From Thermithiobacillus plumbiphilus (GTDB lineage: Bacteria; Pseudomonadota; Gammaproteobacteria; Acidithiobacillales; Thermithiobacillaceae), in contig NZ_JBBPCO010000001.1 of NCBI RefSeq assembly GCF_038070005.1, positions 272,631-336,630 on the forward strand: a DNA stretch of 64,000 bases, in the 5' to 3' direction. Positions 15,693-23,736 of this stretch are shown piece after piece. The stretch's first letter is position 1. Every line of letters starts with the position of its first letter. The notes beneath the pieces are model-generated. The model saw only the letters and a list, made by a program, of their open reading frames with translations. It was not told the DNA's origin and did no database searches. Position numbers and translations under genes: made by a program.

Positions 15693-18329
15693 TTAAGCCA
15701 GGCTCTTTGAAGCGACCTCATAGACGTCCGGCGACAGCGCTGGCGTTTGCAGGATGCGTTCCAGTTGCGCCTGCATCAGCGCGCGACGCTGCGGATCATA
15801 GCGGCGCCAGGCATTGAAGGCCCCCAGCAATCGCGCGGCGATCTGCGGATTCAGGGCATTGAGATGGATCACCTGATCGGCCACGAAGGCATAACCCTCT
15901 CCGCTGGCATCATGAAACCCGGTGGGATTGCCGCGTGCGAAGCTGCCGATCAAGGCCCGCACCTTGTTGGGATTGCGGATCTCGAAGGCCGGATGTTGCA
16001 TGAGCTGGCGCACTTCATCGAGCACGCCCGGCAGGGGTGCTGTGGCCTGGATGGCAAACCACTTGTCCAGCACCAGCGCATCCTCGCGCCAGCGGGCATA
16101 AAAGTCATCCAGCGCCTCGCGCCGCACCGGACTGTCGCGATGCGCAAGCTGACCGAGCGCCGCCATGCTGTCGGTCATGTTGTCGGCGCGTTGGTACTGC
16201 CCGAGCGCCAGATCAGTCATGTCCGGCTCTTCCAGACTCATCAGGTAGCTCAGGGCGGCATTGCGTAAGGCGCGTCGGCCCACGGCCTCGGGATCGAGCG
16301 AATAAGGGCCTTGATCGCTGTTGCGCCGGTAGGCCGCCAGAAACACATCCTTCAGGCGCATGGCCAGGCCCTGGCGCAGGAATTCGCGGGCCACATGGAT
16401 GCCCTCGACATCCACCACATCCAGCAGATCGGCGAGATAGGTCTCGCTCGGCAGGGCCAGCAAGAGCGCGGCAAAGGCTGGGTCAAGTTCGTCATCCACC
16501 AGAATGCGACCCACGGCGTCCGCCAGGGCCTCGTTGAAGGCCAGGCGCCGGCCCGCCCGGAAGTCCTGAATGCCCGAGAGGATGGCCTTGATGGCCATCT
16601 GCTGGCCGGCCTCCCAGCGGCAGAAGGCATCCGGGTCATGGGCCAGCAGGAACACGAGATCCTGATCCGTATATTCCGCGGCCAGGCGTACCGGTGCCGA
16701 AAAGCCGCGCAGCAGCGAGGGCACTGGCGGTTGCGCCAGGTTCACAAAGCGAAAGGTCTGCGCGGCCTCGCGCAGTTCCAGCACGCGCGAGGTCCCGGCA
16801 GGTGTCTCTTCGCCTTCGAGTTGCAAGGGCATCTCCCGCCCGCTCGGGTCCAGCAGGGCCATGGCAATCGGGATATGCAGGGGCAGCTTGTCCGGCTGGC
16901 CCGGGGTTGCAGGCGTGCGCTGGGACAGCGTCAGGGTGAAAGTCCTGTTTTCGGCATCATATTGCCAGTTCGCGCTGACTTCGGGCGTGCCGGCCTGACG
17001 GTACCAGCGCTGAAACTGGCCGAAGTCCGCCTCGTTGGCATCGGCCATGGCCGTCACGAAATCATCGGTGGTGACCGCCTGACCGTCATGGCGGGCAAAG
17101 TACAGGTCCATGCCACGCCGGAACCCCTCTCTGCCGAGCAGGGTAAGGATCATGCGGATCACTTCCGCGCCCTTTTCATACACCGTGGCGGTGTAGAAAT
17201 TGTTGATCTCGATATAGGATTCCGGGCGCACCGGATGGGCCATGGGCCCGGCGTCCTCGGCAAACTGCATGCTGCGCAGGGCGCGGACATCCTGGATGCG
17301 CCGCACCGCGCGCGAACCCATGTCCGCCGAGAATTCCTGATCGCGAAACACCGTCAGGCCTTCCTTTAGACTCAACTGGAACCAGTCGCGGCAGGTGATG
17401 CGATTGCCGGTCCAGTTGTGGAAGTACTCATGCCCGATGACGCTCTCGATGCCCTCGAAATCGCCGTCCGTGGCAGTTTCCGCTTTCGCCAGCACGTATT
17501 TCGAGTTGAATATGTTGAGGCCCTTGTTCTCCATGGCCCCCATGTTGAAGTCATCCACCGCCACGATCTGGAAGATGTCGAGATCGTATTCGCGCCCAAA
17601 GCGTTCCTCGTCCCAGCGCATGGCCAGTTTGAGCGAGCGCATGGCATGTTCGACCTTGTCGAGATTCTTCTGTTGCACATAGATGTGCAACGCGACCTCG
17701 CGGCCCGAGCGGGTGGTGAAGGTATCGGCCACCTGGGCGAGATTGCCGGCCACCAGTGCAAAGAGGTAACTCGGCTTGGGGAAGGGGTCTTCCCAGAGCG
17801 CGAAGTGCCGGCCATTGCCAAGCTCCCCCGCCTCGACCAGGTTGCCATTGGAGAGCAGTACCGGATAGCGGGCCTTGTCGGCCTCGATGCGGGTACTGAA
17901 ACGCGCCATGACATCGGGCCGGTCGGGATAATAGCTGATGCGCCGGAAACCCTCGGCCTCGCACTGGGTGCAGAAGTTGCCGCCGGACTGGTACAGCCCT
18001 TCGAGCGCGGTGTTTTCCTGGGGCCTGATGCGCGTTTCGATCTCGAGTTCGCCACTTTCCGGCATTTCCGAAAGGGTCAGCGTGTCCCCAGTGATTGCAT
18101 ACTCGTGGGCGTTCAGCGCCCGCCCGTCCAGTCGCAGTCCGCGCAGTTCCATATCCTGGCCATTGAGCACCAGAGGACCGGGCCCCTGCCCTTGGGGGTT
18201 CAGGCGCAGCACAAGGCGCGCACGCACGTCGGCATGGGTTTCGTGGAGATCGAAATCGAGCCGCAGGGTCTCGACCAGATAGCGGGGCGGCTGATAATCC
18301 TTCAGAAAAATCGTATTGGGGGCTGACAT
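15693..18329 (-). CDS. pepN: Aminopeptidase N
   Basis: M1-family zinc aminopeptidase of 878 aa, close to the 870 aa of the E. coli enzyme. It shows the substrate-recognition motif GAMEN (about residue 261) and the zinc motif HEYFHNW with the downstream Glu in LKEGLTVF (about 300-325). It degrades cytoplasmic peptides from the N-terminus. CAGGACAG precedes the ATG. It lies 27 nt downstream of the 76-aa gene, within the thioredoxin-led run. Confidence 0.96.
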   Translation of the reverse strand: MSAPNTIFLKDYQPPRYLVETLRLDFDLHETHADVRARLVLRLNPQGQGPGPLVLNGQDMELRGLRLDGRALNAHEYAITGDTLTLSEMPESGELEIETRIRPQENTALEGLYQSGGNFCTQCEAEGFRRISYYPDRPDVMARFSTRIEADKARYPVLLSNGNLVEAGELGNGRHFALWEDPFPKPSYLFALVAGNLAQVADTFTTRSGREVALHIYVQQKNLDKVEHAMRSLKLAMRWDEERFGREYDLDIFQIVAVDDFNMGAMENKGLNIFNSKYVLAKAETATDGDFEGIESVIGHEYFHNWTGNRITCRDWFQLSLKEGLTVFRDQEFSADMGSRAVRRIQDVRALRSMQFAEDAGPMAHPVRPESYIEINNFYTATVYEKGAEVIRMILTLLGREGFRRGMDLYFARHDGQAVTTDDFVTAMADANEADFGQFQRWYRQAGTPEVSANWQYDAENRTFTLTLSQRTPATPGQPDKLPLHIPIAMALLDPSGREMPLQLEGEETPAGTSRVLELREAAQTFRFVNLAQPPVPSLLRGFSAPVRLAAEYTDQDLVFLLAHDPDAFCRWEAGQQMAIKAILSGIQDFRAGRRLAFNEALADAVGRILVDDELDPAFAALLLALPSETYLADLLDVVDVEGIHVAREFLRQGLAMRLKDVFLAAYRRNSDQGPYSLDPEAVGRRALRNAALSYLMSLEEPDMTDLALGQYQRADNMTDSMAALGQLAHRDSPVRREALDDFYARWREDALVLDKWFAIQATAPLPGVLDEVRQLMQHPAFEIRNPNKVRALIGSFARGNPTGFHDASGEGYAFVADQVIHLNALNPQIAARLLGAFNAWRRYDPQRRALMQAQLERILQTPALSPDVYEVASKSLA

Positions 18330-18356
18330 GTCTGTCCTGAAATGTGGCGCTCGACG

Positions 18357-18587
18357 TTAACTAAGATTGCGCTTTTGTTTCTGCTTGGCCATCAGCGTCA
18401 GCAGGGGCGCAAGCATCTGCTTTTCGGCACTGGTCACCAGGGGATCGATCTCGATCGCCTGGCGGCCCAGCCGTTCCAGTTCCAGCAGTTCGCTATCGCT
18501 CAGACGATCGAAGTTGAAGTTGTCGCCATAGCGTGACTCCAGGGCCTCGAAGTAGTTGGCGACCGGCGGCTTATACTCGCCCGTCAC
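18357..18587 (-). CDS. Small hypothetical protein, 76 aa
   Basis: Starts with GTG overlapping the thioredoxin stop codon (GTGA), with AAGGAGAC upstream, so it is translationally coupled to trx and very likely real. The product is soluble, highly charged and predicted helical, with a Leu/Glu-rich middle (SDSELLELERLG) and a basic C-terminus (AKQKQKRN). No family is recognised with confidence. Its place between thioredoxin and pepN suggests a housekeeping rather than accessory gene. Confidence 0.75.
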   Translation of the reverse strand: MTGEYKPPVANYFEALESRYGDNFNFDRLSDSELLELERLGRQAIEIDPLVTSAEKQMLAPLLTLMAKQKQKRNLS

Positions 18588-18964
18588 GCCTGGTCTCCTT
18601 GCTGTTCCTGCTGCTGCGCGATTTCGCGATGCACCTGGGCCATGTCGAGCGATTTCGCTTGCGTGACGATCTCATCGAGGGCCGAGGCCGGCAGCGCGCC
18701 CGCCTGCGAGAACAGGATGATCTTCTCGCGAAACACCATCAGGGTCGGAATGGAGCGAATCTGAAAATAACCCGCCAGCTCCTGCTCCGCTTCCGTATCG
18801 ACCTTGGCAAACACCACGCCTTCGTGCTTTTCCGACGCGGCCTCATAGGTTGGCGCAAAGCTGCGGCAGGGCGCGCACCAGGGGGCCCAGAAGTCGATGA
18901 TGACGATATCGTTGTCGTTGATGACTTCTTCGAAGTTGTCCTTCGTCAGTTCCACTGTCGCCAT
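18584..18964 (-). CDS. Thioredoxin
   Basis: The 126-aa product has a thioredoxin fold with active site WCAPC (C30, C33), the cis-Pro loop IPTLMVF and buried Asp24. The active site has Ala where E. coli TrxA has Gly (WCGPC), a variant seen in some secondary thioredoxins, so it may not be the main one. A C-terminal tail of about 15 residues is Gln/Glu-rich. GGGAGCG precedes the chosen ATG; an upstream in-frame ATG would add a non-homologous 19-residue leader. It heads the run into the 76-aa gene and pepN. Confidence 0.92.
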   Translation of the reverse strand: MATVELTKDNFEEVINDNDIVIIDFWAPWCAPCRSFAPTYEAASEKHEGVVFAKVDTEAEQELAGYFQIRSIPTLMVFREKIILFSQAGALPASALDEIVTQAKSLDMAQVHREIAQQQEQQGDQA

Positions 18965-18990
18965 GGTCACGCTCCCGGTAAAAAGGGCCA

Positions 18991-19021
18991 AGTATAGCCC
19001 TGTATGGTAAATCGGGTCCAA
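18991..19021 (-). promoter_or_regulatory. Candidate sigma70-type promoter of the thioredoxin run
   Basis: On the minus strand TTGGAC (19016-19021) and TATACT (18991-18996) stand 19 bp apart, 27 nt upstream of the thioredoxin ATG. The hexamers are good; the spacing is at the long edge of the usual range. Confidence 0.4.
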
Positions 19022-19130
19022 CGCCGGTCAGGGGAAAGCCTGCCCGCTTTCTGCTATTGTTGCTTCTCAATCTTTTGTCTTTGCCTGCGATGGAAGGTTC
19101 CGCCGCAAGCACCCGGATCAGACCAGGATC

Positions 19131-20597
19131 ATGCCGACATTCGACCAGCGAACCTTCGACAACAGCTTTGCCGGGCTTCCCGATGATTTTTTCAGCCGGG
19201 TCAGGCCCGATCCCCTGCCCGATCCCTATCTGGTGAGTGTCAGTGACAGTGCTGCGGCCCTGCTTGACCTTGATCCCGCCAGCCTCAGCCAGCCAGAAGG
19301 CCTGGCGGTGCTGGCAGGGGCACGAGTACCCGCAGGCGCGGACCCCATTGCCACGCTCTACAGCGGGCATCAGTTCGGGCATTATGTGCCCCAGCTCGGG
19401 GACGGGCGCGCCATCCTGCTCGGCGAGGTTCGCAACCAGCGCGGCGAGCACTGGGAAATTCAGCTCAAGGGCGCCGGGCAGACACCCTTTTCGCGCATGG
19501 GTGACGGGCGCGCCGTGCTGCGTTCCACCATCCGCGAATATCTCTGCTCGGAAGCGATGCACGGACTGGGCATCCCGACCACCCGGGCCCTGGCCATCGT
19601 CGGCAGTGATCTGGCGGTTTACCGGGAGGAGGTCGAGACCGGGGCCGTGCTTGCGCGGCTCGCGCCCTCGCATGTGCGCTTTGGACATTTCGAGGTGTAT
19701 TTCTACCGGGATCGCCACGCGGACCTGAAAACCCTGGCGGATTACGTCATTGATCACGACTTTCCGGGATTTTCAGACAAATCAGACAAATACACCGCCT
19801 TCTTCCAGGAAGTGCTGGAGCGCACCGCGCGCCTGATTGCCCGCTGGCAGACGGTGGGTTTCGCCCATGGCGTCATGAATACCGACAACATGAGCATCCT
19901 CGGGCTGACCATCGATTATGGGCCCTATGGCTTCCTGGATGCCTATGATCCCGGATTCATCTGCAACCATTCCGATAACACTGGCCGCTATGCCTTTGAT
20001 AATCAACCAAGAATTGCGATGTGGAACCTGAGTGCCCTGGCCCAGGCCTTGTCGCCCCTCGTGCCGGTCGAGGAAGGCCGCGCCGTGCTGGAGCGCTTTG
20101 GCCCGGTTTACGCCACGGAATACGTGCATGGCATGTGCGCCAAGCTTGGTCTTCTGGAACCGGACAAGGCCGATATTGCACTCTTTCAGGATCTCTTGAA
20201 GTTGATGGCGCAAACCCGTGCGGATTATACGAATTTCTTTCGGACGCTGAGCCGTTTCAGTACGGATGAGGGCGCCAGCAACTCGATTCTGCGCGACCAG
20301 ATCCTCGATCGCGCCGGTTTTGATGCCTGGGCCCTGCGTTACCGCGAGCGCCTGCTGAAACAGGCTGAATCCGACGATACCCGCGCCACCCGCATGAATG
20401 TCGTTAATCCCAAATACATCCTGCGCAATTATCTGGCGCAGAATGCCATTGCCAGGGCCCAGGAAAAGGATTTTTCAGAACTGAATCGCCTGCTTGACCT
20501 GCTGCGTCGCCCCTTTGATGAGCAGCCGGAGATGGAGATCTACGCCGCCCCACCCCCGGACTGGGCCAGCCACATTTCAGTAAGCTGCTCTTCCTGA
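19131..20597 (+). CDS. selO: Protein adenylyltransferase SelO (YdiU family)
   Basis: Pseudokinase-fold enzyme that transfers AMP from ATP to Ser/Thr/Tyr of target proteins, linked to redox stress. The 488-aa product has the family features GHQFGHYVPQLGDGRA, LKGAGQTPFSR, RSTIREYL and HGVMNTDNMSILGLTIDYGP (catalytic and metal-binding Asn/Asp). It ends in VSCSS, with Cys where eukaryotic SelO has selenocysteine. AGGATC precedes the ATG. It is divergent from the thioredoxin gene, a plausible pairing since E. coli SelO modifies redox proteins, though shared regulation is not shown. Confidence 0.95.
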   Translation: MPTFDQRTFDNSFAGLPDDFFSRVRPDPLPDPYLVSVSDSAAALLDLDPASLSQPEGLAVLAGARVPAGADPIATLYSGHQFGHYVPQLGDGRAILLGEVRNQRGEHWEIQLKGAGQTPFSRMGDGRAVLRSTIREYLCSEAMHGLGIPTTRALAIVGSDLAVYREEVETGAVLARLAPSHVRFGHFEVYFYRDRHADLKTLADYVIDHDFPGFSDKSDKYTAFFQEVLERTARLIARWQTVGFAHGVMNTDNMSILGLTIDYGPYGFLDAYDPGFICNHSDNTGRYAFDNQPRIAMWNLSALAQALSPLVPVEEGRAVLERFGPVYATEYVHGMCAKLGLLEPDKADIALFQDLLKLMAQTRADYTNFFRTLSRFSTDEGASNSILRDQILDRAGFDAWALRYRERLLKQAESDDTRATRMNVVNPKYILRNYLAQNAIARAQEKDFSELNRLLDLLRRPFDEQPEMEIYAAPPPDWASHISVSCSS

Positions 20598-20611
20598 TCT
20601 CATTAGGCTCT

Positions 20612-20642
20612 ATAAAGAAAAACGAGCGCCAAAAGGCGCTCG
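20612..20642 (-). terminator. Rho-independent terminator of the repeat lipoprotein gene
   Basis: An 8-bp GC-rich stem, CGAGCGCC pairing with GGCGCTCG across an AAAA/TTTT loop (20623-20642), is followed on the minus strand by TTTTTCTTT. It stands 27 nt past the lipoprotein stop. The plus strand lacks a T tract, though the stem could also slow transcription from selO. Confidence 0.8.
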
Positions 20643-20669
20643 CCTGTCTCTGAGCCCATCTTGGGAAAG

Positions 20670-21011
20670 CTATTCTTTCCCCGCATCGGCAGGTTGCACA
20701 TTCACGTCGGGTACCTTGACCTCTTCCTTCTGGGTACCAACGACTGGGACATCGACCTGCTTGTCCTTCATCTCGACGTTGATATCAGGCACCCTGATGG
20801 TCTTTTCCTGCGTGCCGACGGTTGGAACGTCAACCTGTTCCTTTTTGGAATCGACGCTGACATCCGGGGCGTCCACATCATATTTGGGGACCTGCCCGCC
20901 CTCGACATCCACCTTGGGCGCCTCGCCCTCCTGTGTTTTCTTGACATCGCAGGCTGCCAGGGAAAAGACCATAACCGGGGCCATGGCAATCAAAAGTAGT
21001 TTCTGGCGCAT
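20670..21011 (-). CDS. Repeat-containing lipoprotein, 113 aa
   Basis: A perfect AGGAGG Shine-Dalgarno fixes the start at 21011. Residues 1-21 form a lipoprotein signal peptide ending in the lipobox LAAC (C21). Asp at +2 (CDVKK) predicts retention in the inner membrane by the Lol rule. The mature part has no hydrophobic segment and holds two 26-residue repeats sharing QVDVPxVGTQ and VPDxNV (residues 56-107), after a degenerate copy (PKYDVDAPDVSV). Alternating Val and charged residues suggest extended beta structure. I recall similar Val/Asp-rich small proteins annotated only as hypothetical. It is monocistronic, with its own terminator. Confidence 0.85.
   Translation of the reverse strand: MRQKLLLIAMAPVMVFSLAACDVKKTQEGEAPKVDVEGGQVPKYDVDAPDVSVDSKKEQVDVPTVGTQEKTIRVPDINVEMKDKQVDVPVVGTQKEEVKVPDVNVQPADAGKE
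20691..20846 (-). repeat. Two tandem 78-bp coding repeats in the lipoprotein gene
   Basis: They encode residues 56-81 and 82-107 of the lipoprotein. Both units share K..QVDVP.VGTQ and VPD.NV at the same offsets, with period 26 aa (78 bp). Confidence 0.75.
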
Positions 21012-21160
21012 ATTTCCTCCTTTTTTCTGTCGCAACCCTCTTCTGGCGGATCACCGTAAAAGCCGCAACCCGGCCTGCCCGGGAGTAAGCAGACTTAATC
21101 AGGATAAATCGGTGCCCCCGCAGGTTACAGGGGCCTAAGTTGGAGTATGGCCGGGTCGTC

Positions 21161-21475
21161 TTAAGGCTTTTCGAGTACGTCCCCTGCCCAGCTCAGGGCG
21201 GCAGAAACATTCGGGAAACCAATGGTGCTGGTCAGGAGGATCAGGGTGTGGACAATCTCATCATCCGTGGCGCCTGCCTGACGGGCCCGGCGCGTATGAC
21301 TGTGTACCGCGCCTTCCGAGCGGATGGCCGCGGCAGCGCCGAGCTGGATGAGCTGCGCCGTTTTTTCATCCAGGGGACCTTCCTGGCGCACCGCATTGCC
21401 AAGATTTTCCAGCGCGCTGATGAACTGCTGATGCTTGTCTCTGGTGAGAAGATAATGCCCCGGCATGCCATCCAT
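21161..21475 (-). CDS. Carboxymuconolactone decarboxylase-family protein
   Basis: The 104-aa single-domain CMD protein has the core motif EGAVHSHTRRARQAGATDDEI. The CxxC of AhpD-type peroxidase members is absent, so a thiol peroxidase role is unlikely. The His pair is kept. The small size and the LILLTSTIGFPNVSAAL helix are typical of the family's uncharacterised hexameric members. AAGGAGG precedes the ATG. It follows the helicase gene by 18 nt on the same strand. Confidence 0.85.
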   Translation of the reverse strand: MDGMPGHYLLTRDKHQQFISALENLGNAVRQEGPLDEKTAQLIQLGAAAAIRSEGAVHSHTRRARQAGATDDEIVHTLILLTSTIGFPNVSAALSWAGDVLEKP

Positions 21476-21493
21476 ACTGCCTCCTTGCGCGGA

Positions 21494-23539
21494 TCAGGTG
21501 TGTGGCAGATCAAATTCGAGCAGAAACGGACTGCAGCGACCCTCACCCGGCTTGCCTCGCCTGCCCAGCCGCGGATCGGGAGGTGCAATCAGATGCAGGG
21601 CCTCACGCGCCCTTGTCATGGCAACGTAGAAGAGCCGCCGTTCCTCGGCGATCCGGCTCGCCGGATTCGCGGTGCCCCCAGTGTCCTTGTCGCTGTGCAG
21701 ACGCAGCGGCAGGCTGTCTTCTGACAGATCCGGCAGGATCACCCGATCCCATTCCCGCCCCTTGGCCCGGTGATAGCTGGTGATGAGAATGGCATCTGGA
21801 TCCCGGTCTTCCCCGGTTTCCCGCCAGTGCAGTCCGCGCAGGTGCGCGACAAAATCAGGCGCATCCATGCCGGTCTGCTGGGCATAATGGAGAATGCCCT
21901 CACACAACAGCATGCGATCCGCCGCGCCTTCCTTGCCGTGATTGCGCTCAAAGAAGCTGGCCAGTGCCAGTGACCCGAGCAGGTAATCCAGTATATCGGC
22001 GGCCCTGTCGCCCTGCTGGTGCATTGCCTCCACAGTATGCAGAAGCTCAAGCATTTCCATCAGCCTTTTGGCCAGGGCATAAAAGCGCCGCCCCTGCCCT
22101 GCCTGGGCCTCGCGTTTGAGGCGCCCGGCCGTAGCCGCCAGCCAGCTGTTCAGTGGCATGCCCTGCTGCAGGGACTGGCGGGCATTCTCCAGCAAGCGGC
22201 GATCGAGATAGCGCCCGGGGATGCGCAGCATTTTGTCCGCCATGCGCGCGGTTTCGTCGGGGGAAAAATCGGCGGGCCGGCTCCCCAGGGCCAGATAGCC
22301 CAGCAGGGCCAGGGTCTCGGCGCGCTCGTGAAAGGGCGAAGCACCCTCCAGGTGATAGGGAATGCCTGTGAGCGTAAAGGCGATCTCGACCAGTGCACTC
22401 TGGGCATAGGAGCGCACCAGCACGACGCAGTTTCCGGGCGCGCCCTGTCCGGCAATGCGCGCCGCCTCTTGTCCATAGTGCTCCGCCAGATGCAGATGCA
22501 CCCGCGTGGCAGGGCTGCCAGCCGCCGCCTGACAGGACTTTTCAATCCGCTCGCTATTGCGGGCAATGAGTTGGCTGGCCGCCCGGGCCAATTGATCGCC
22601 AAAGCGGAAGGTCTGGCTCAGGACATAGCGCTTGGCCGCCGGGAAATGATCCTCGAAGTGCCGCACCATGAATTCCGGCCGCGCCCCACGCCAGCCATAG
22701 ATGCTCTGATCATCATCCCCCACAGCCATCAGCCGGCCCTGGCTGCCGATCAGGATCTTGACCAGGGCAAACTGGCTGGTGTTGATATCCTGATACTCAT
22801 CCACCAGTACGTGGTCATAACGATCGGCAAAGAAACGCTGACGTTCCGGCTTCGACGCCAGGGCCCGCATCAGATCAAAGGCGAGATCATTGAAGCCCCG
22901 CACATTCTTCGCCAGACGCAGCTCCTCATGCAGGATATAGGCCCTGGTCCAGACAGCTGACGGTCCTGAGCGCGGCAGCTCCTCGGGAGACTGCATCTCC
23001 GCCTTCCAGTTGTCCAGCCGTTGCAGGAATTCATCGACCTTGTCCGGGATGTCGTCCACCGGGCCGGCAACACTCTGGCTCAGGGCCTGGGTCGCGAGAT
23101 CACGCCAGAACCAGTCTTCGCTACGCAGTTCCAGTGGTGTGATTTCACCGCGTTTTTCGAGATTGCCGAGCAGCAGATAGGCGTAGGCATGAAAGGTATA
23201 GACGCGCGCCCTGGCGGGCAGTTCGATGCGTCGGTGCAGCCGTGCCAGAAATTCGAGCTGTGCTGACTTATTGAACATCAGCACCAGGATCCGGTCCGCG
23301 GCAGTACCCAGCGAGAGCAGATGACAGTAGCGCTCGATCATGGTGGTGGTCTTGCCGCTGCCGGCAACGGCTGCGACCAGGGTGTGGCCCTGCGCGTGTC
23401 TGACGACGCGTTCCTGCTCTTCGGTCAATGACTGCGCGGACAAGGGCTGCGTGTTCCTGGATAAGGCCGGGCTGCCTGCGACAGCCCTGAAAAGCAATGC
23501 TTGGAAGAGGGAAGATGGAGCCAGGACAGTATCTCTCAA
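21494..23539 (-). CDS. UvrD/Rep-family (SF1A) DNA helicase
   Basis: About 681 aa with the SF1A motifs in order: AAVAGSGKTTT (Walker A), VDEYQDIN (II), VGDDDQSIYGWRGA (III), QTFRFG (IV), HRAKGREWDRVILP (V) and EERRLFYVAMTRARE (VI). It is a 3'-5' helicase, but not a UvrD or Rep ortholog by length and divergence. The open frame begins with TTG overlapping the upstream stop (TTGA). That start has no clear Shine-Dalgarno, and homology seems to begin near LTEEQERVV about 37 codons later, where another TTG is an option. The N-terminus is therefore uncertain. Confidence 0.88.
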   Translation of the reverse strand: MRDTVLAPSSLFQALLFRAVAGSPALSRNTQPLSAQSLTEEQERVVRHAQGHTLVAAVAGSGKTTTMIERYCHLLSLGTAADRILVLMFNKSAQLEFLARLHRRIELPARARVYTFHAYAYLLLGNLEKRGEITPLELRSEDWFWRDLATQALSQSVAGPVDDIPDKVDEFLQRLDNWKAEMQSPEELPRSGPSAVWTRAYILHEELRLAKNVRGFNDLAFDLMRALASKPERQRFFADRYDHVLVDEYQDINTSQFALVKILIGSQGRLMAVGDDDQSIYGWRGARPEFMVRHFEDHFPAAKRYVLSQTFRFGDQLARAASQLIARNSERIEKSCQAAAGSPATRVHLHLAEHYGQEAARIAGQGAPGNCVVLVRSYAQSALVEIAFTLTGIPYHLEGASPFHERAETLALLGYLALGSRPADFSPDETARMADKMLRIPGRYLDRRLLENARQSLQQGMPLNSWLAATAGRLKREAQAGQGRRFYALAKRLMEMLELLHTVEAMHQQGDRAADILDYLLGSLALASFFERNHGKEGAADRMLLCEGILHYAQQTGMDAPDFVAHLRGLHWRETGEDRDPDAILITSYHRAKGREWDRVILPDLSEDSLPLRLHSDKDTGGTANPASRIAEERRLFYVAMTRAREALHLIAPPDPRLGRRGKPGEGRCSPFLLEFDLPHT

Positions 23540-23697
23540 CGTCTGGAGGCAATGATCCAGATCGCGTGCACCAGTCCCGGGATATATCCCAGCAGCGTCA
23601 GCAGCACGTTGAGCCAGAACTGCCCGCCAAGGCCCACCTGCAAAAACACGCCCAGCGGCGGAATCAATACGGACAGTATGATCCGGATGAGATCCAT
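23536..23697 (-). CDS. Pmp3/YqaE-family membrane proteolipid, 53 aa
   Basis: Translation from the ATG at 23697 gives 53 aa with two membrane helices: IRIILSVLIPPLGVFLQVG and NVLLTLLGYIPGLVHAIWII. The PPLGVF and GYIPGLVHAIW motifs are the Pmp3/YqaE signature. These proteolipids sit in the inner membrane and are induced by salt or cold in several organisms; in yeast Pmp3 controls membrane potential. AGGAGGGC is ideally placed upstream. Its TGA lies inside the TTG that may start the helicase gene. Confidence 0.92.
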   Translation of the reverse strand: MDLIRIILSVLIPPLGVFLQVGLGGQFWLNVLLTLLGYIPGLVHAIWIIASRR

Positions 23698-23736
23698 GGT
23701 AGCCCTCCTGTTGGTTGAGAAATCCCCTGCGGAAAG

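Noticed and set aside
16311-17369. 352-codon plus-strand frame opposite pepN
   Set aside because: The opposite strand carries GAMEN and HEYFHNW motifs; this frame has nothing recognisable.
21060-21140. GCCCC/GGGGC inverted repeat in the gap upstream of the lipoprotein gene, considered as riboswitch or terminator
   Set aside because: Short stem, no T tract and no known riboswitch pattern.
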